NCBI RefSeq assembly: GCF_025567625.1
Contig: NZ_JAOQJC010000025.1
Coordinates: forward strand, 39,520-103,519
Source: Paenibacillus sp. J5C2022
GTDB lineage: Bacteria > Bacillota > Bacilli > Paenibacillales > Paenibacillaceae
Direction of reading: 5' to 3'
Length of the DNA stretch: 64,000 nucleotides
Below are positions 54,063 through 63,008 of this stretch, in pieces. Under the pieces are notes generated by a model. The model was not told the DNA's origin. It saw only the letters and a program-made list of their open reading frames with translations, and ran no database searches. The translations under genes were made by a program, and so were the position numbers. How positions within the stretch are numbered: position 1 is the stretch's first letter; every line of letters starts with the position of its first letter.

Positions 54063-54210
54063 GTCGTTCCCTCCTTCGCGCAGGAATGCATGTCTACGTT
54101 CCATGCATATGCGGCAGCGGGACAAAAAAGAAGGGGTCTGAAAAATCGGCGGAGCGCAAGGCAATAGCCCCGTCTCCGCCGATTTCTGCAAGAATATATG
54201 CTTCATCATT

Positions 54211-54404
54211 GTGAACCTCCCCCACTTACTTGCAATCACAAGTTGAAGTGGGGGCTTCTTACCATCAACATCTTGCAAACACCTGATATGAAGCGGGTTG
54301 ACCGCATTCGAGCCCTAGGTAAGGGGTGTCTTCACGATGTCTAAGTAAGCAACATGTGTCTAACAGACACATGGGGCGGAACAACCCATCTACTACTTCC
54401 TGCT
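54211..54404 (-). ncRNA. Possible omega-RNA scaffold at the element's right end
   Basis: TnpB nucleases of this family use an RNA that comes from the tnpB 3' end and the right end, and whose guide begins after the element boundary. The ~190 nt after the tnpB stop are non-coding, end in a strong GC hairpin and then GTGGGGGAGGTTCAC, a layout like known scaffolds. This is inferred from position and structure only. Confidence 0.45.
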
Positions 54405-55382
54405 TTACGCAATCCGTAGATACGTTACTCGCGTTCTCACGTCGACATGCAGGAATTCATCATACAGCGCCTTGCTTAGGATATTCCTTGCGCCATGAAT
54501 ATCCCGATGCTCGGCATACCCGCATGCACATCGATAATTTCTGGAAGAGGTTTTGTTCCTCTTCCGACAGACAGGACATGTCTGACTCGTATACGATTCG
54601 TCCACGGCATGAAGCTTTATGCCTTGCCGTTCCAGCTTGTACTTCACATATTGCTTCACTTTGCCCATAGACCAATTGGATAACTTTTGCGCTTGTTTGC
54701 GGCCCACTGACTTCTTCTTCCGCGTATGGCGCTGCAACCCCTCGACATCGCCAAGATAGACGTCCGATACGGATTGCGTAATGCACCAATCCACAAACTG
54801 TTTCGTCGTCTTATGCAGCGCATCTCGCAGTTGCCGCTCCGACTTGGAGAGGATGAACCTTTTGGCTTTCCCGTATTTCTTCCACTGCCGGGAGCCCTTT
54901 TTACATCTCGACTGCAAGCGCTGAATTTCAGCCAGTTTCTTATTGCGCAAGCGATGAATCGCCCGCACTTTCCTGCCTGTGATGATGACACTGTCCCCAT
55001 CTTCGCGGAAAGCGGCGAGACTATGAATTTCACCGGGGTCTACGCCTGCCGATTGCTGCTTATGATAGGGCTTGTTAGCCATACCATAAGATATGGCGAG
55101 ATACAAGCCGTGATCATAGCCAAGTTCGATTTCCTTGATTTGTCCCTCGGGCAAATGCGTGGCATACACGACAATAGGCTTCTCCCTCTTCCCGCCATGA
55201 ATGCCCATCGACAGCTCCATTTTGCCGTTGCTCGATATTTTGAAGCCGTCTTTGGCCCATTTCGTATTGTAGTGATTTTTGGTCTTGTAAGGATACCTGA
55301 CCGTTCTGATTCCCTTTCGAACCGATTGATGGGCGGAATCCCGAGCAAATAGATATTTATGGCAGACCGCTTGTAGATACAC
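54405..55382 (-). pseudogene. tnpB: N-terminally truncated TnpB (IS605 OrfB) nuclease
   Basis: 325 residues instead of about 370-420. The RuvC-like sites are present: Asp in SAGVDPGEIHSLAAF, Glu in VYLGDVEGLQRH, Asp in HRDIHGARNI, with the zinc finger CPVC...CACG between the last two. Missing is roughly the first 70-100 residues of helical/wedge domain: the frame opens at a GTG straight after a TGA, in a TATAATGAGTGTATC context where the element promoter meets mid-gene sequence. An internal deletion probably fused the promoter to codon ~80. With the catalytic sites intact but the N-terminus gone, activity is doubtful. Confidence 0.8.
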
Positions 55383-55747
55383 TCATTATACCACACATAT
55401 GTTCTTATATGGAGAGTTTTTTGTCAATCCATCCCTGATCTGTTCATTTCTCAAAAGGCTGTTTTCCCTACCCATCCCAGAAGGGATGTTCGGGAAAAGC
55501 GTCATTCATCCCCCACTTGCTTCGCTGAGGAAGGAGACTTCTGACGCATGGAGTTAAAGCTACTTATCTCCATAATGAGTACGGAATGCATAAAATTCTA
55601 TCTTCTCATCATAGATGCGATAAACCAACCGATTCGTTTCATCGATCCGGCGACTCCAATATCCAGACAAGTCCCCTCGCAAAGACTCAGGTTTGCCTAT
55701 ACCTTCATAGCCATTGCGGTTAATGTCCTTAATTAGCTGATTAATTC

Positions 55748-56123
55748 GTTACTACTTAGGTCCATTCGGTACGAGGCAAGCTTGGCGGGGCTATGTGAGC
55801 AAAATGAGCGATAGCGCACAATTCCCACTACTTTTCCGCTTCTATGTGACCATTTTGAGCGATAGCTCCTACTTTTCGGCGGTACGGAGCACGCTTAATG
55901 GAGCTATGTGAGCAAAATGAGCGATAGCGCACAATTCCCACTACTTTTCCGCTTCTATGTGACCATTTTGAGCGATAAGCTCCTACTTTTCGGCGGTACG
56001 GGGCACGCTTAATGGAGCTATGTGAGCAAAATGAGCGATAGCGCACAATTCCCACTACTTTTCCGCTTCTATGTGACCATTTTGAGCGATAAGCTCCTAC
56101 TTGCTTAGTAGCTAAGTAGTAAC
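55748..56123. mobile_element. 376-bp MITE with 12-bp terminal inverted repeats
   Basis: Ends GTTACTACTTAG (55748-55759) and CTAAGTAGTAAC (56112-56123) are perfect inverted repeats. Direct ATTAATTC copies at 55740-55747 and 56124-56131 are the 8-bp target duplication. It has no coding potential; the interior is nearly all tandem repeat. Precise removal restores the toxin frame, proving it is an insertion. Confidence 0.92.
55790..56099. repeat. 113/114-bp tandem repeat array inside the MITE (2.7 copies)
   Basis: Copies start at 55790, 55903 and 56017 and are almost identical. Each unit has two sub-units 51 bp apart that carry CTATGTGAGC (or CTATGTGACC), three to five bases, then TGAGCGATA. A related array with the same period lies at 60633-60995. 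Confidence 0.92.
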
Positions 56124-56202
56124 ATTAATTCGCTTTAAAGTTTTTCGGTCTTCGGTTTGCCAGTACAAGTAATCTTCCCAAGCATAGCTTGTAAAAATCA
56201 AA

Positions 56203-56400
56203 TTACTCCTCCAACAAGCTCTCCAAATCTGTGCTTGTCTTGCTCACCGATTTCCCTTGCTTCATCTGTTGTATAGAGTCCTTAATTCTATTGAGATTTG
56301 CTGGGTTATAGAAAGGATCTGTATGGGTTGTGATTTCAAATGGAATTCCGCCTTGCCGTATTGACTGACGGACAAAAATATTAATCGCTGTCGTGCGCAT
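56203..56400 (-). pseudogene. RelB/DinJ-type antitoxin remnant
   Basis: The C-terminal two thirds of a RelB/DinJ antitoxin, MRTTAINIFVRQSIRQGGIPFEI and a toxin-binding tail ending DLESLLEE. The ribbon-helix-helix start is lost: upstream the frame meets a TAA, and similar sequence (YTMSQQELTL) appears in another frame next to the end of the isomerase-like gene. So a frameshift plus 5' deletion destroyed the DNA-binding part. The stop precedes the toxin TTG by 1 nt, the usual antitoxin-toxin order. Confidence 0.78.
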
Positions 56401-56461
56401 AATTTAAAGAGAGTTAATTCCTGTTGACTCATCGTATAATTTGCTTCATATCGCAGACTCC

Positions 56462-57325
56462 TTAAAAGAGCGACCTCACATACGCCAGATTGTCCCGAAG
56501 CAGCGTATCTGTAGGTGCCGATCCGCTGAAGTCCTCGAAGGTCAGCCAGCGGTCGTAGCCGATCGCCTTCAAGTCCGCGATTACCTGCGGCCAATGCACG
56601 ACCCCGTCCTGAAGCGGCGACCATACCGCTTGCCACAATGGTCCCTCTGCTGCAGAAGCTTCTCCTTCCTTGCGCTGCCAGCGGGCATTCTTAATATGCA
56701 CATGCGTCAAATATTCGCCCATCACTTCCAGGCCCATCCGATAATTCTCGAAGCCTTCGTGCACCATGTTGCCAGGATCGTATATAATGCCTATCCGTGC
56801 GGGATCGAACCCTTCCACCAGCCGCCTTGCCAGCGAGGCGCTGCAAGCGATGTTGCCATGATGCACCTCGATTAAGCCCATCACGCCATACTCCGCGCCA
56901 AGCTCCTGCACCTGCTCCAGATATGCCCTGCCCTCCAGAAGCAGCTCCTGATAGGGGCGCGTACGATTATACATCGGCACGCCTACGCGTATGGACGGGG
57001 CTCCCAGCACGCTGGCCGCTTTCATCGCCGTCTCGGTCGCTTGCTTGTCGCCGCACGCAATATATGCGCCGATATTCGGCACTTGAAGACCGGCCGCAAC
57101 CGTCTTCTCCTTCAATAGCAGCAGCTCCGCCTCCGTTGCGTCAGCTTCAACGGTCGATAGATTGTTGCCCCAGAAGCTGGGTGCGTCCTCCGCCCTTGCG
57201 GGATCGGACTTCGTGAATCGCCATTCCACACCGTCATAGCCATACTGCTGCAGCTTCTCAATCGTCGTATCCAATGAACAATCCGGCATCATTACTGTAA
57301 ACACGGCATACTTCATCGCACTCAT
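56462..57325 (-). CDS. Sugar-phosphate isomerase/epimerase-like TIM barrel
   Basis: Protein of 287 residues of the AP-endonuclease-2/xylose-isomerase-like family (TIM barrel, divalent metal). Motifs: TIEKLQQYGYDGVEWRF, VMGLIEVHHGNIACS, IGIIYDPGNMVHEG, LTHVHIKNARW, WLTFEDFSG, with the expected Glu, Asp and His ligands. Such enzymes act as ketose/inosose isomerases or epimerases. No transporter neighbours, so the substrate is open. Confidence 0.9.
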   Translation of the reverse strand: MSAMKYAVFTVMMPDCSLDTTIEKLQQYGYDGVEWRFTKSDPARAEDAPSFWGNNLSTVEADATEAELLLLKEKTVAAGLQVPNIGAYIACGDKQATETAMKAASVLGAPSIRVGVPMYNRTRPYQELLLEGRAYLEQVQELGAEYGVMGLIEVHHGNIACSASLARRLVEGFDPARIGIIYDPGNMVHEGFENYRMGLEVMGEYLTHVHIKNARWQRKEGEASAAEGPLWQAVWSPLQDGVVHWPQVIADLKAIGYDRWLTFEDFSGSAPTDTLLRDNLAYVRSLF

Positions 57326-57560
57326 CCCAGCCCTTCGTCAATTTACTGTAGTCTTGTTCACTTGCTTGCGCTTCCTCGTACTCATCTTAGCAAATAACGG
57401 AGCGTCTTCTCTTCGTTGGGCTTTGCCAGTTCCACAGCAATATTTGACTCTGGTTGTACTATCTTGCTTGGTTGTACAAGGCGTTATAATAAGCTACACT
57501 AAAGCAAGGCTTTTGCCATTGCCCATTCATTCCATATTATATTGAGAGGAGAGGCTAGCC

Positions 57561-57779
57561 TTGTCCATGAACCGCAGGCTGTTAACGGATGCCGATTTTC
57601 AGGAAGCGTTGGAGCGTGAGAAGAAGATTCGCGTCTTTCAGGACAACGCCATTATCGACATGTCCTCCAGCATTGTCCGATTCGATGACGACACCGTCGT
57701 TACGCAGTCCGGAGTTGGCGATCTCATGTATCATCGCAGATCGGAGTGCGAATTTTTCGAGCTTAGAAGGCGCTCCTAG
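57561..57779 (+). CDS. Small uncharacterised protein (72 residues)
   Basis: Starts with TTG at 57561 (or ATG at 57567) after GAGAGGAGAGG. Charged N-terminal helix (DADFQEALEREKKIRVF) and a short beta-rich part (IIDMSSSIVRFDDDTVVTQSG). No signal, no membrane helix, no recognised domain. The upstream 235 bp contain a TATAAT at 57486-57491 with a poor -35. Its stop shares CTAG with the stop of the converging permease gene. Confidence 0.7.
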   Translation: MSMNRRLLTDADFQEALEREKKIRVFQDNAIIDMSSSIVRFDDDTVVTQSGVGDLMYHRRSECEFFELRRRS

Positions 57780-59695
57780 CCGATTCTATCCCGCATATGG
57801 CCTAAGTAACGCCATCTGATGAGCAGGAAGTACACGGCTTGAATACATAGAAATGTCGAGAAAATGATGACTGCATTCGTAAGCATAGGCGCGTTAGCCA
57901 AGTTAGCCAAGTTATGAAAGGCGACAAGGCTGTGAACGGCTGCCAGCGCAAGCGGCAGAAAGAACATCAGACTTAACTGGCGTGTAATCAGTCCCTTCAA
58001 TTCCTTGACGCTAAGTCCGATCTTGCCGATCATCTCATATTGTCTCTCGTCCCGCTGCTTATCCGAGTAGAGCCGGAAGTAGAGGAAGCTGGCTGCGAAC
58101 GTAAAGAACACCATTCCCATCAGCACGCAAATAATGAGCAGGATGCCGTTTAGCTGTCTATCTTGGAAGTGGGAAAGCGACAAGGCGAACAAACCGCTGC
58201 TCCCATTCTCCGAACCATCCGCTGATAATGTCTTATCCAGCTTCCGGGCGAGATCGAGCGTCTTCTTCCATTCCGGTACAGCAAAATAAGTGATGGCGCC
58301 GTAGCTTCCGTTCTCGTCCAACGAGCCAAAAAGCTCGTCTGGCAAAACAATCGTATCGAACGGCTGAGGCAACACGAACGGCTGCAATCTTCCTTCCAAC
58401 TGCAGCTTCTGCCCCGCTGCTCCGAGCTCTTGCCGCGCTTCCTCGACGAGTGACTCGTCATTGTACACGCCGTTGTTGCGGGCAACACCCCCCGTCGCGA
58501 TGTACATGCCGTTGCCTGACAGCGCGTCCGCAATCGGCTGATCCTTGATGGCAGCCAGTTCATTGTATTGGGACAACGGGATCATGGAATAGCCTTTCCG
58601 CTCAGTTGACAGAGGTGTAATAGTCGCTTTACGGTACTGGAACCCCTCTCCTTCCAATGTGCTCCCGATCAGATTCGGTCCATCGTCCTCTCCCGTACTG
58701 TCCGGCGAGGCGTGATAGGTGAACGCATAGGGATAATTGCGTATCGTCCTCTCCGGATCACCTATCGTCAAGCACACGCCAATCGCCGAGAATGCAACTG
58801 CCATCACGGAAGCGACCATGAAGAACATGACCGCATTATCCCTCATGCGATAAGCCAGATCCGTCAATGTCAACAGATTAATTCGCTTAAAGAGAATCCG
58901 TTCGCGCCGCTTCAATAGATGAATCGTATACACGCTTAACTGCGTGAACAAGAAATAAGTGCCCGCTACGACACAAGCGATGGCCCCGGCCAACAAGCTC
59001 AAAGAAAAGAAGCTGCGCTCCACGAAATAGTACACCATGCCATAACCGGCGCCGATGAGCGCAATGGCCAGGAACGATACGAATGCCGATGCTTTCGGCT
59101 CCGTTCTCGGTTTCTCATCCGATTTCAACAACTCAAGCACCGTGCTGCGCCTTCCGACTCTAACCGTCAGCAATGACACGGCAATAAACAGTACTGCGAA
59201 AGCCGCTGCCGTAGATCCGATTGCTTTAAGAGGCACATAGAACCGCAATCCCTCATCCAGCATCAGCACCCTTTCGCTAATGAGAAGCAACAGCTTGGTG
59301 AACAAAAGCCCGATACCGATGCCTGCAATAATAGAAGCGAGTCCCAGCAGCATATTTTCCACGAACGTTAGCCGCTTCCTCTGACGCTCCGACATGCCGA
59401 GTATGGCCAGTATGCCGAACTCCTTCTTCCGGACCTTCAGGAATGCCGCGGATGAATATAGCAGAAATAGAAATGAGAACAGAAAGATAAAGTATTGCGA
59501 TACCTTCAGCCCCATCGAGGCGAGGTAAGACATGGTGAGGCTGCTGGATTGCAGCTGTCCTTGCAGATCGGGGTGGAACATAAGCACCGAGAATATAAAA
59601 AATGCCATAACGGAAAAGGTGCTGCTTAAAAAATGCGCCACATATGCACGCATGTTGCGTACAACATTTCTAAACGCGAATTGTCGAAAGTTCAT
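57776..59695 (-). CDS. BceB-type ABC transporter permease
   Basis: Protein of 639 residues from the ATG at 59695 after TGGGAGGAAG; the frame is open to 59839 inside the ATPase gene. Ten transmembrane helices are expected, with two FtsX domains (MNFRQFAFRNVVRNMRAYVAHFLSS; KKEFGILAILGMSERQRKRLTFVEN; DERQYEMIGKIGLSVKELKGLITRQ) and a ~200-residue extracellular domain between helices 7 and 8. Bce-type pumps protect against peptide antibiotics such as bacitracin and signal to a BceRS two-component system. No kinase or regulator gene is next to it here. Confidence 0.92.
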   Translation of the reverse strand: MNFRQFAFRNVVRNMRAYVAHFLSSTFSVMAFFIFSVLMFHPDLQGQLQSSSLTMSYLASMGLKVSQYFIFLFSFLFLLYSSAAFLKVRKKEFGILAILGMSERQRKRLTFVENMLLGLASIIAGIGIGLLFTKLLLLISERVLMLDEGLRFYVPLKAIGSTAAAFAVLFIAVSLLTVRVGRRSTVLELLKSDEKPRTEPKASAFVSFLAIALIGAGYGMVYYFVERSFFSLSLLAGAIACVVAGTYFLFTQLSVYTIHLLKRRERILFKRINLLTLTDLAYRMRDNAVMFFMVASVMAVAFSAIGVCLTIGDPERTIRNYPYAFTYHASPDSTGEDDGPNLIGSTLEGEGFQYRKATITPLSTERKGYSMIPLSQYNELAAIKDQPIADALSGNGMYIATGGVARNNGVYNDESLVEEARQELGAAGQKLQLEGRLQPFVLPQPFDTIVLPDELFGSLDENGSYGAITYFAVPEWKKTLDLARKLDKTLSADGSENGSSGLFALSLSHFQDRQLNGILLIICVLMGMVFFTFAASFLYFRLYSDKQRDERQYEMIGKIGLSVKELKGLITRQLSLMFFLPLALAAVHSLVAFHNLANLANAPMLTNAVIIFSTFLCIQAVYFLLIRWRYLGHMRDRIG

Positions 59696-60440
59696 GACCG
59701 CTTCCTCCCAGCAACGAAAGAACTTGCATGATCTGATTATAAAACTCGGAACGGCTGTCACCGCGACGCACTTCGCTGTAAGTTCGGCCGTCCTTAATGA
59801 ATACAACCCTGTCGCAATAGCTTGCCGCCATCGCATCATGAGTGACCAGCATCATCGTGGCTCCTTCGTTCTTGTTCAGTCCTTCCATTAACGACATGAC
59901 ATCCCGCGCCGCGCCCGAATCCAGATTGCCCGTCGGTTCATCCGCCAGCAGCAGATTCGGCTTATGAATGAGAGCTCTTGCAATTGCTGTCCGCTGCGCT
60001 TGTCCTCCTGATATCTCATAGGTGCGTTTGTCCATTATGCCAGCTATGCCAAGCTTCTCTGCCATCTCTCCGGCACGCGACTTCATGTCTTCGACGCCGG
60101 CGCCTTCCAGTGTCAACGGCAGCATAATATTCTCCCTTACCGTCATCGTGTCCAGCAGATTAAAGGATTGGAACACGAAGCCCAGCTCCCTTCTGCGGAA
60201 GCGGGCTAGCTTCTCCTGAGAGAGCTCATAGGGGTTGCTCCCGTTAATGAGGACGGAGCCGGAGGTTGGCCGGTCTATCGTAGAGACGACATTGAGCAGC
60301 GTCGTCTTGCCGCTGCCGGACGGTCCCATAATGCCGACAAATTCCCCCTTGCCGATTGTAAGATCCACATCGTTCAACGCCTGGTATGCCACTTTGCCTG
60401 CATACGTTTTTTGAATGCCTTTCGCTTGCAATATATTCAT
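59670..60440 (-). CDS. BceA-type ABC transporter ATPase
   Basis: Protein of 256 residues. Walker A GPSGSGKTT, Q-loop VFQSFNLLD, signature ISGGQAQRTAIARAL, Walker B NLLLADEPTGNLDS, His switch VTHD. A MacB/BceA-type ATPase, overlapping its permease gene by 26 nt. The two form a complete transporter at the membrane. Confidence 0.94.
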   Translation of the reverse strand: MNILQAKGIQKTYAGKVAYQALNDVDLTIGKGEFVGIMGPSGSGKTTLLNVVSTIDRPTSGSVLINGSNPYELSQEKLARFRRRELGFVFQSFNLLDTMTVRENIMLPLTLEGAGVEDMKSRAGEMAEKLGIAGIMDKRTYEISGGQAQRTAIARALIHKPNLLLADEPTGNLDSGAARDVMSLMEGLNKNEGATMMLVTHDAMAASYCDRVVFIKDGRTYSEVRRGDSRSEFYNQIMQVLSLLGGSGHELSTIRV

Positions 60441-60632
60441 CCCTACTCACTCCTCTATTCCTAATGCCTCCCTGGCAATTACAGTGTACACAAGCATAGC
60501 GTGATTTCCCACGAACAGTATCGTCACCTTCCTTACACGACTGTAAGCTTTTTCCGAAATCCTCTTCTTCTATCATTCTGTCCTTGACTTCTTTACAACT
60601 CACACCGCCGAGGAAGGGGTATGGTTGGCGGG

Positions 60633-60995
60633 GCTATGTGAGCATATTGGGCGATAGCGCGCGCTTTTCAGTACATTTCGGGTGCTATGTGAGCATTTTG
60701 AGCGATGGAAGGTTACTTTGGGGCAGGCGGGGCATGGTTGGCGGGGCTATGTGAGCATATTGAGCGATAGTGCGCGCTTTTCAGTACATTTCAGGGTGCT
60801 ATGTGAGCATTTTGAGTGATGGAAGGTTACTTTGGGGCAGGCGGGGCATGGTTGGCGGGGCTATGTGAGCATTTTGAGCGATAGTGCGCGCTTTTCAGTA
60901 CATTTCGGGTGCTATGTGAGCATTTTGAGCGATAGAAGGTTACTTTGGGGCAGGCGGGGTATGGTTGGCGGGGCTATGTGAGCATATTGAGCGAT
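60633..60995. repeat. 113/114-bp tandem repeat array, intergenic (about 3.2 copies)
   Basis: Copies begin at 60633, 60746, 60860 and 60973 (periods 113, 114, 113). Each has GCTATGTGAGCATATTGAGC and, 51 bp later, GCTATGTGAGCATTTTGAGC. Both TGAGC words in a core lie about one helical turn apart. Units differ by only a few bases. It is related to the array in the MITE at 55748-56123, but I see no terminal inverted repeats here. It lies upstream of the bceAB-like genes and downstream of the RCC1 gene, both on the minus strand. Confidence 0.9.
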
Positions 60996-61037
60996 AACGG
61001 GAACCCTGGAACTGATACCTAATATGTTCAAAAAAAA

Positions 61038-61062
61038 GGAATTGCTCACTAGGAGCAATCCC
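61038..61062 (-). terminator. Terminator of the RCC1 gene
   Basis: On the minus strand a GGGATTGCTC stem pairs with GAGCAATTCC and is followed by eight Ts, about 30 nt past the stop. Confidence 0.85.
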
Positions 61063-61090
61063 TTTATTTTTAACTGTATCCGGTAATCGT

Positions 61091-62947
61091 TTATCGAATG
61101 GCAAGGCTCATGGCGGGAGCGGAATATTCTTCTACGATGCCCTTACCGAGTTGACCATATTGATTATTGCCCCATGTGGCAACCTGGCCGTTCTTCATAA
61201 TTGCAGCGGAGTGATAGCCGCCGCCGGAGACAACTGCCGCCTCGCCGCCGTCAATCCCAACTTCTACGGGGATCAAGCTATTCGATTGGCTGTCGGCTCC
61301 CAGTTGGTTGTATTCATTGCCGCCCCATCCCCAGACGCTTCCGTCCGCTTTCAGGGCGATCGTGTGGTATGAGCCTGCCGATGCGGATGTAAAGCTATGC
61401 CCCTTCGCCTTCAGAGGAACTGCGCGATTGACAGTCGTGCCGTCACCCAGTTGCCCCTGATTATTGTATCCCCAGGTCCATAGATTACCGTCTGCATCAA
61501 GAGCTGTCGTATGATAGCTGGCCGAGATCGACACGATGCCCTGCAGCGCTCCGTCTCCACTCTCTCCTGCAACTTGAACCGGGCTCAAGCGATTCAGGAA
61601 CGTACCGTCTCCCAGGGAACCCGCTTCATTGTGCCCCCATGTCCACACCGTGCCATCTGCGCGCAATGCGACAGAGTGATACTCACCGGCGGCTATGGCA
61701 ATGACCTGATCCAGCACGCTGTCTTCCCCTGTCACTTGGACAGGAAGGGAAGTCGATTGCACGGTACCGTTGCCTAACTGACCATGCGTATTGTCTCCCC
61801 AACTCCACACCGTTCCGTCGGCTTTCAACGCCAAGGAGTGAAATGATCCTGCCGATACGGCAACAACCTGATCGAGGAGATCCGACGATTCCGTCTTCAC
61901 CTGCGTCGGATAAGACTTGGACAATTGCGTGCCATTACCCAGCTGACCATACTCATTAATGCCCCACGTCCATACTGTTCCATCGTTCTTCAAAGCCAGC
62001 GTAAAGTGATATCCTACGCTTACCTGACTGATGTCGCGCAGCGGCTGACCAGTCGCGCTATCCACTACCTGTACAGGAACAGCGGAAGAGGCATTTGTGC
62101 CATTGCCCAGCTGACCGTGCTGGTTGAAGCCCCAAGCTAACAACGTTCCGTCCTCTTTCAGCATGGCGCTATGAAATACATTGGAATCAATTCGTTCTGT
62201 ACCTGTATGCGAAGCTTCGCACTGACAAGTTGTGAATGTCAACGCAATCGCTTGCTTATTCTGTGCATGATCCGGACTCATGACACTGCCTGCGGGCATG
62301 TATACGGAATAAGTTACGGAAGGCTGTAACGGCTCATTCGCATGCAATATAAGCTTATTGCCGTCAATCCCCGTCTGATAATCTACCATGCCATTACTAC
62401 TGCTGATCATGATGCCGCCAGCCTGATTGCCGGGCATAACGGGCCTATTGAACAGCAGTTCAATAGGCTGATCTAAGGGTACACCCCCCTGACCGTTAGC
62501 CGGATTGGCAGCAAGCAGCACAAGCTCGGGAGCTGCTTCTGTTCGGAACGTTATCGTATACGCTTCGGTTAGTGTCCGGCCGGTTGCACTTTCCACACTG
62601 CCCGGCTTCAGCTGCAATTCATACGTCGTATCATAAGCCAGTGCAGCTTGCGGAACGACGGAAAGCTCTTGTCCGTATACGGACAATGAGACAGATACTT
62701 CTTCACCGTTGAGTTGCTGCAATGAAACTAATTCGTCGTCCATGTCTCCATACAGTTCTTCATCAAACCATAGCCGAGCCGTTGCTTGTATGACAACATT
62801 CCCTTCCCAATCTGCCGGGGTGGAGCTCACAACACGAAGGTCGGAGGCTCCAGCAGAAGCGATAGGAAGTCTCTGTACTAATGCTACAAGAATGATTGGC
62901 ACGATCAGAATTGCCACAATTGCCCGATACTGATAGATGATCTTCAT
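61091..62947 (-). CDS. Exported RCC1-repeat protein with Ig-like domains
   Basis: Protein of 618 residues. A signal peptide (to about residue 33) is followed by two Big_5/SbsA-type Ig domains (VVSSTPADWEGNVVIQATARLWF; LAANPANGQGGVPLDQPIELLF). Seven RCC1 propeller blades follow, each with a W-G-x-N-x-x-G-Q-L-G-x-G-T signature (for example TWGINEYGQLGNGT). Bacterial RCC1 propellers of this kind are surface proteins, probably in protein or glycan recognition. It follows the collagen-like gene by about 60 nt. Confidence 0.9.
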   Translation of the reverse strand: MKIIYQYRAIVAILIVPIILVALVQRLPIASAGASDLRVVSSTPADWEGNVVIQATARLWFDEELYGDMDDELVSLQQLNGEEVSVSLSVYGQELSVVPQAALAYDTTYELQLKPGSVESATGRTLTEAYTITFRTEAAPELVLLAANPANGQGGVPLDQPIELLFNRPVMPGNQAGGIMISSSNGMVDYQTGIDGNKLILHANEPLQPSVTYSVYMPAGSVMSPDHAQNKQAIALTFTTCQCEASHTGTERIDSNVFHSAMLKEDGTLLAWGFNQHGQLGNGTNASSAVPVQVVDSATGQPLRDISQVSVGYHFTLALKNDGTVWTWGINEYGQLGNGTQLSKSYPTQVKTESSDLLDQVVAVSAGSFHSLALKADGTVWSWGDNTHGQLGNGTVQSTSLPVQVTGEDSVLDQVIAIAAGEYHSVALRADGTVWTWGHNEAGSLGDGTFLNRLSPVQVAGESGDGALQGIVSISASYHTTALDADGNLWTWGYNNQGQLGDGTTVNRAVPLKAKGHSFTSASAGSYHTIALKADGSVWGWGGNEYNQLGADSQSNSLIPVEVGIDGGEAAVVSGGGYHSAAIMKNGQVATWGNNQYGQLGKGIVEEYSAPAMSLAIR

Positions 62948-62968
62948 TCCACAACCTCCTCGTGTAAC

Positions 62969-63000
62969 AGCCGGAGAGCATTGCAGCTCTCCGGCTGTGT
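62969..63000 (-). terminator. Hairpin between the collagen-like and RCC1 genes
   Basis: A perfect 13-bp stem (ACAGCCGGAGAGC/GCTCTCCGGCTGT) with a 6-nt loop, without a clear T-run, so termination may be partial. Confidence 0.65.
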
Positions 63001-63008
63001 GTCATTAC

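Larger units (their letters stand above)
54211..55547 (-). mobile_element. IS200/IS605-type element remnant (tnpB only)
   Basis: The right end is marked by a hairpin (CCCCCACTT/AAGTGGGGG, 54219-54254) and a terminal GGTTCAC (minus strand). The left end has GCGTCA/TGACGC inverted arms (55499-55547) and a GGGATG/CATCCC hairpin near 55484. Inside is a truncated tnpB and no tnpA, so the element cannot move by itself. It lies between yunB and the broken toxin gene. Confidence 0.7.
55560..56201 (-). pseudogene. yoeB: YoeB/Txe-family toxin gene interrupted by a MITE
   Basis: Removing the 376-bp insertion and one 8-bp duplication leaves an uninterrupted 258-bp frame of 85 residues, the normal YoeB length. 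It reads IFTSYAWEDYLYWQTEDRKT, then RINQLIKDINRNGYEGIGKPE, then LSGYWSRRIDETNRLVYRI, ending FYAFRTHYGDK. YoeB cleaves mRNA at the ribosome; its conserved core and C-terminal YAFRTHY are intact. The TTG start at 56201 follows GGAGGAG inside the end of the antitoxin gene. The insertion falls within codons for INQLI, so no functional toxin is made. Confidence 0.9.

Noticed and set aside
55828..56055. Minus-strand ORF with internal peptide repeats
   Set aside because: It is the translated 113-bp tandem repeat of the MITE; no ribosome site and no domain.
60633..60995. CRISPR array
   Set aside because: The sequence between the short cores is itself repeated from unit to unit, so there are no unique spacers, and no cas genes are near.
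60601..61020. The free repeat array as a second MITE
   Set aside because: I could not find terminal inverted repeats or a target duplication around it.
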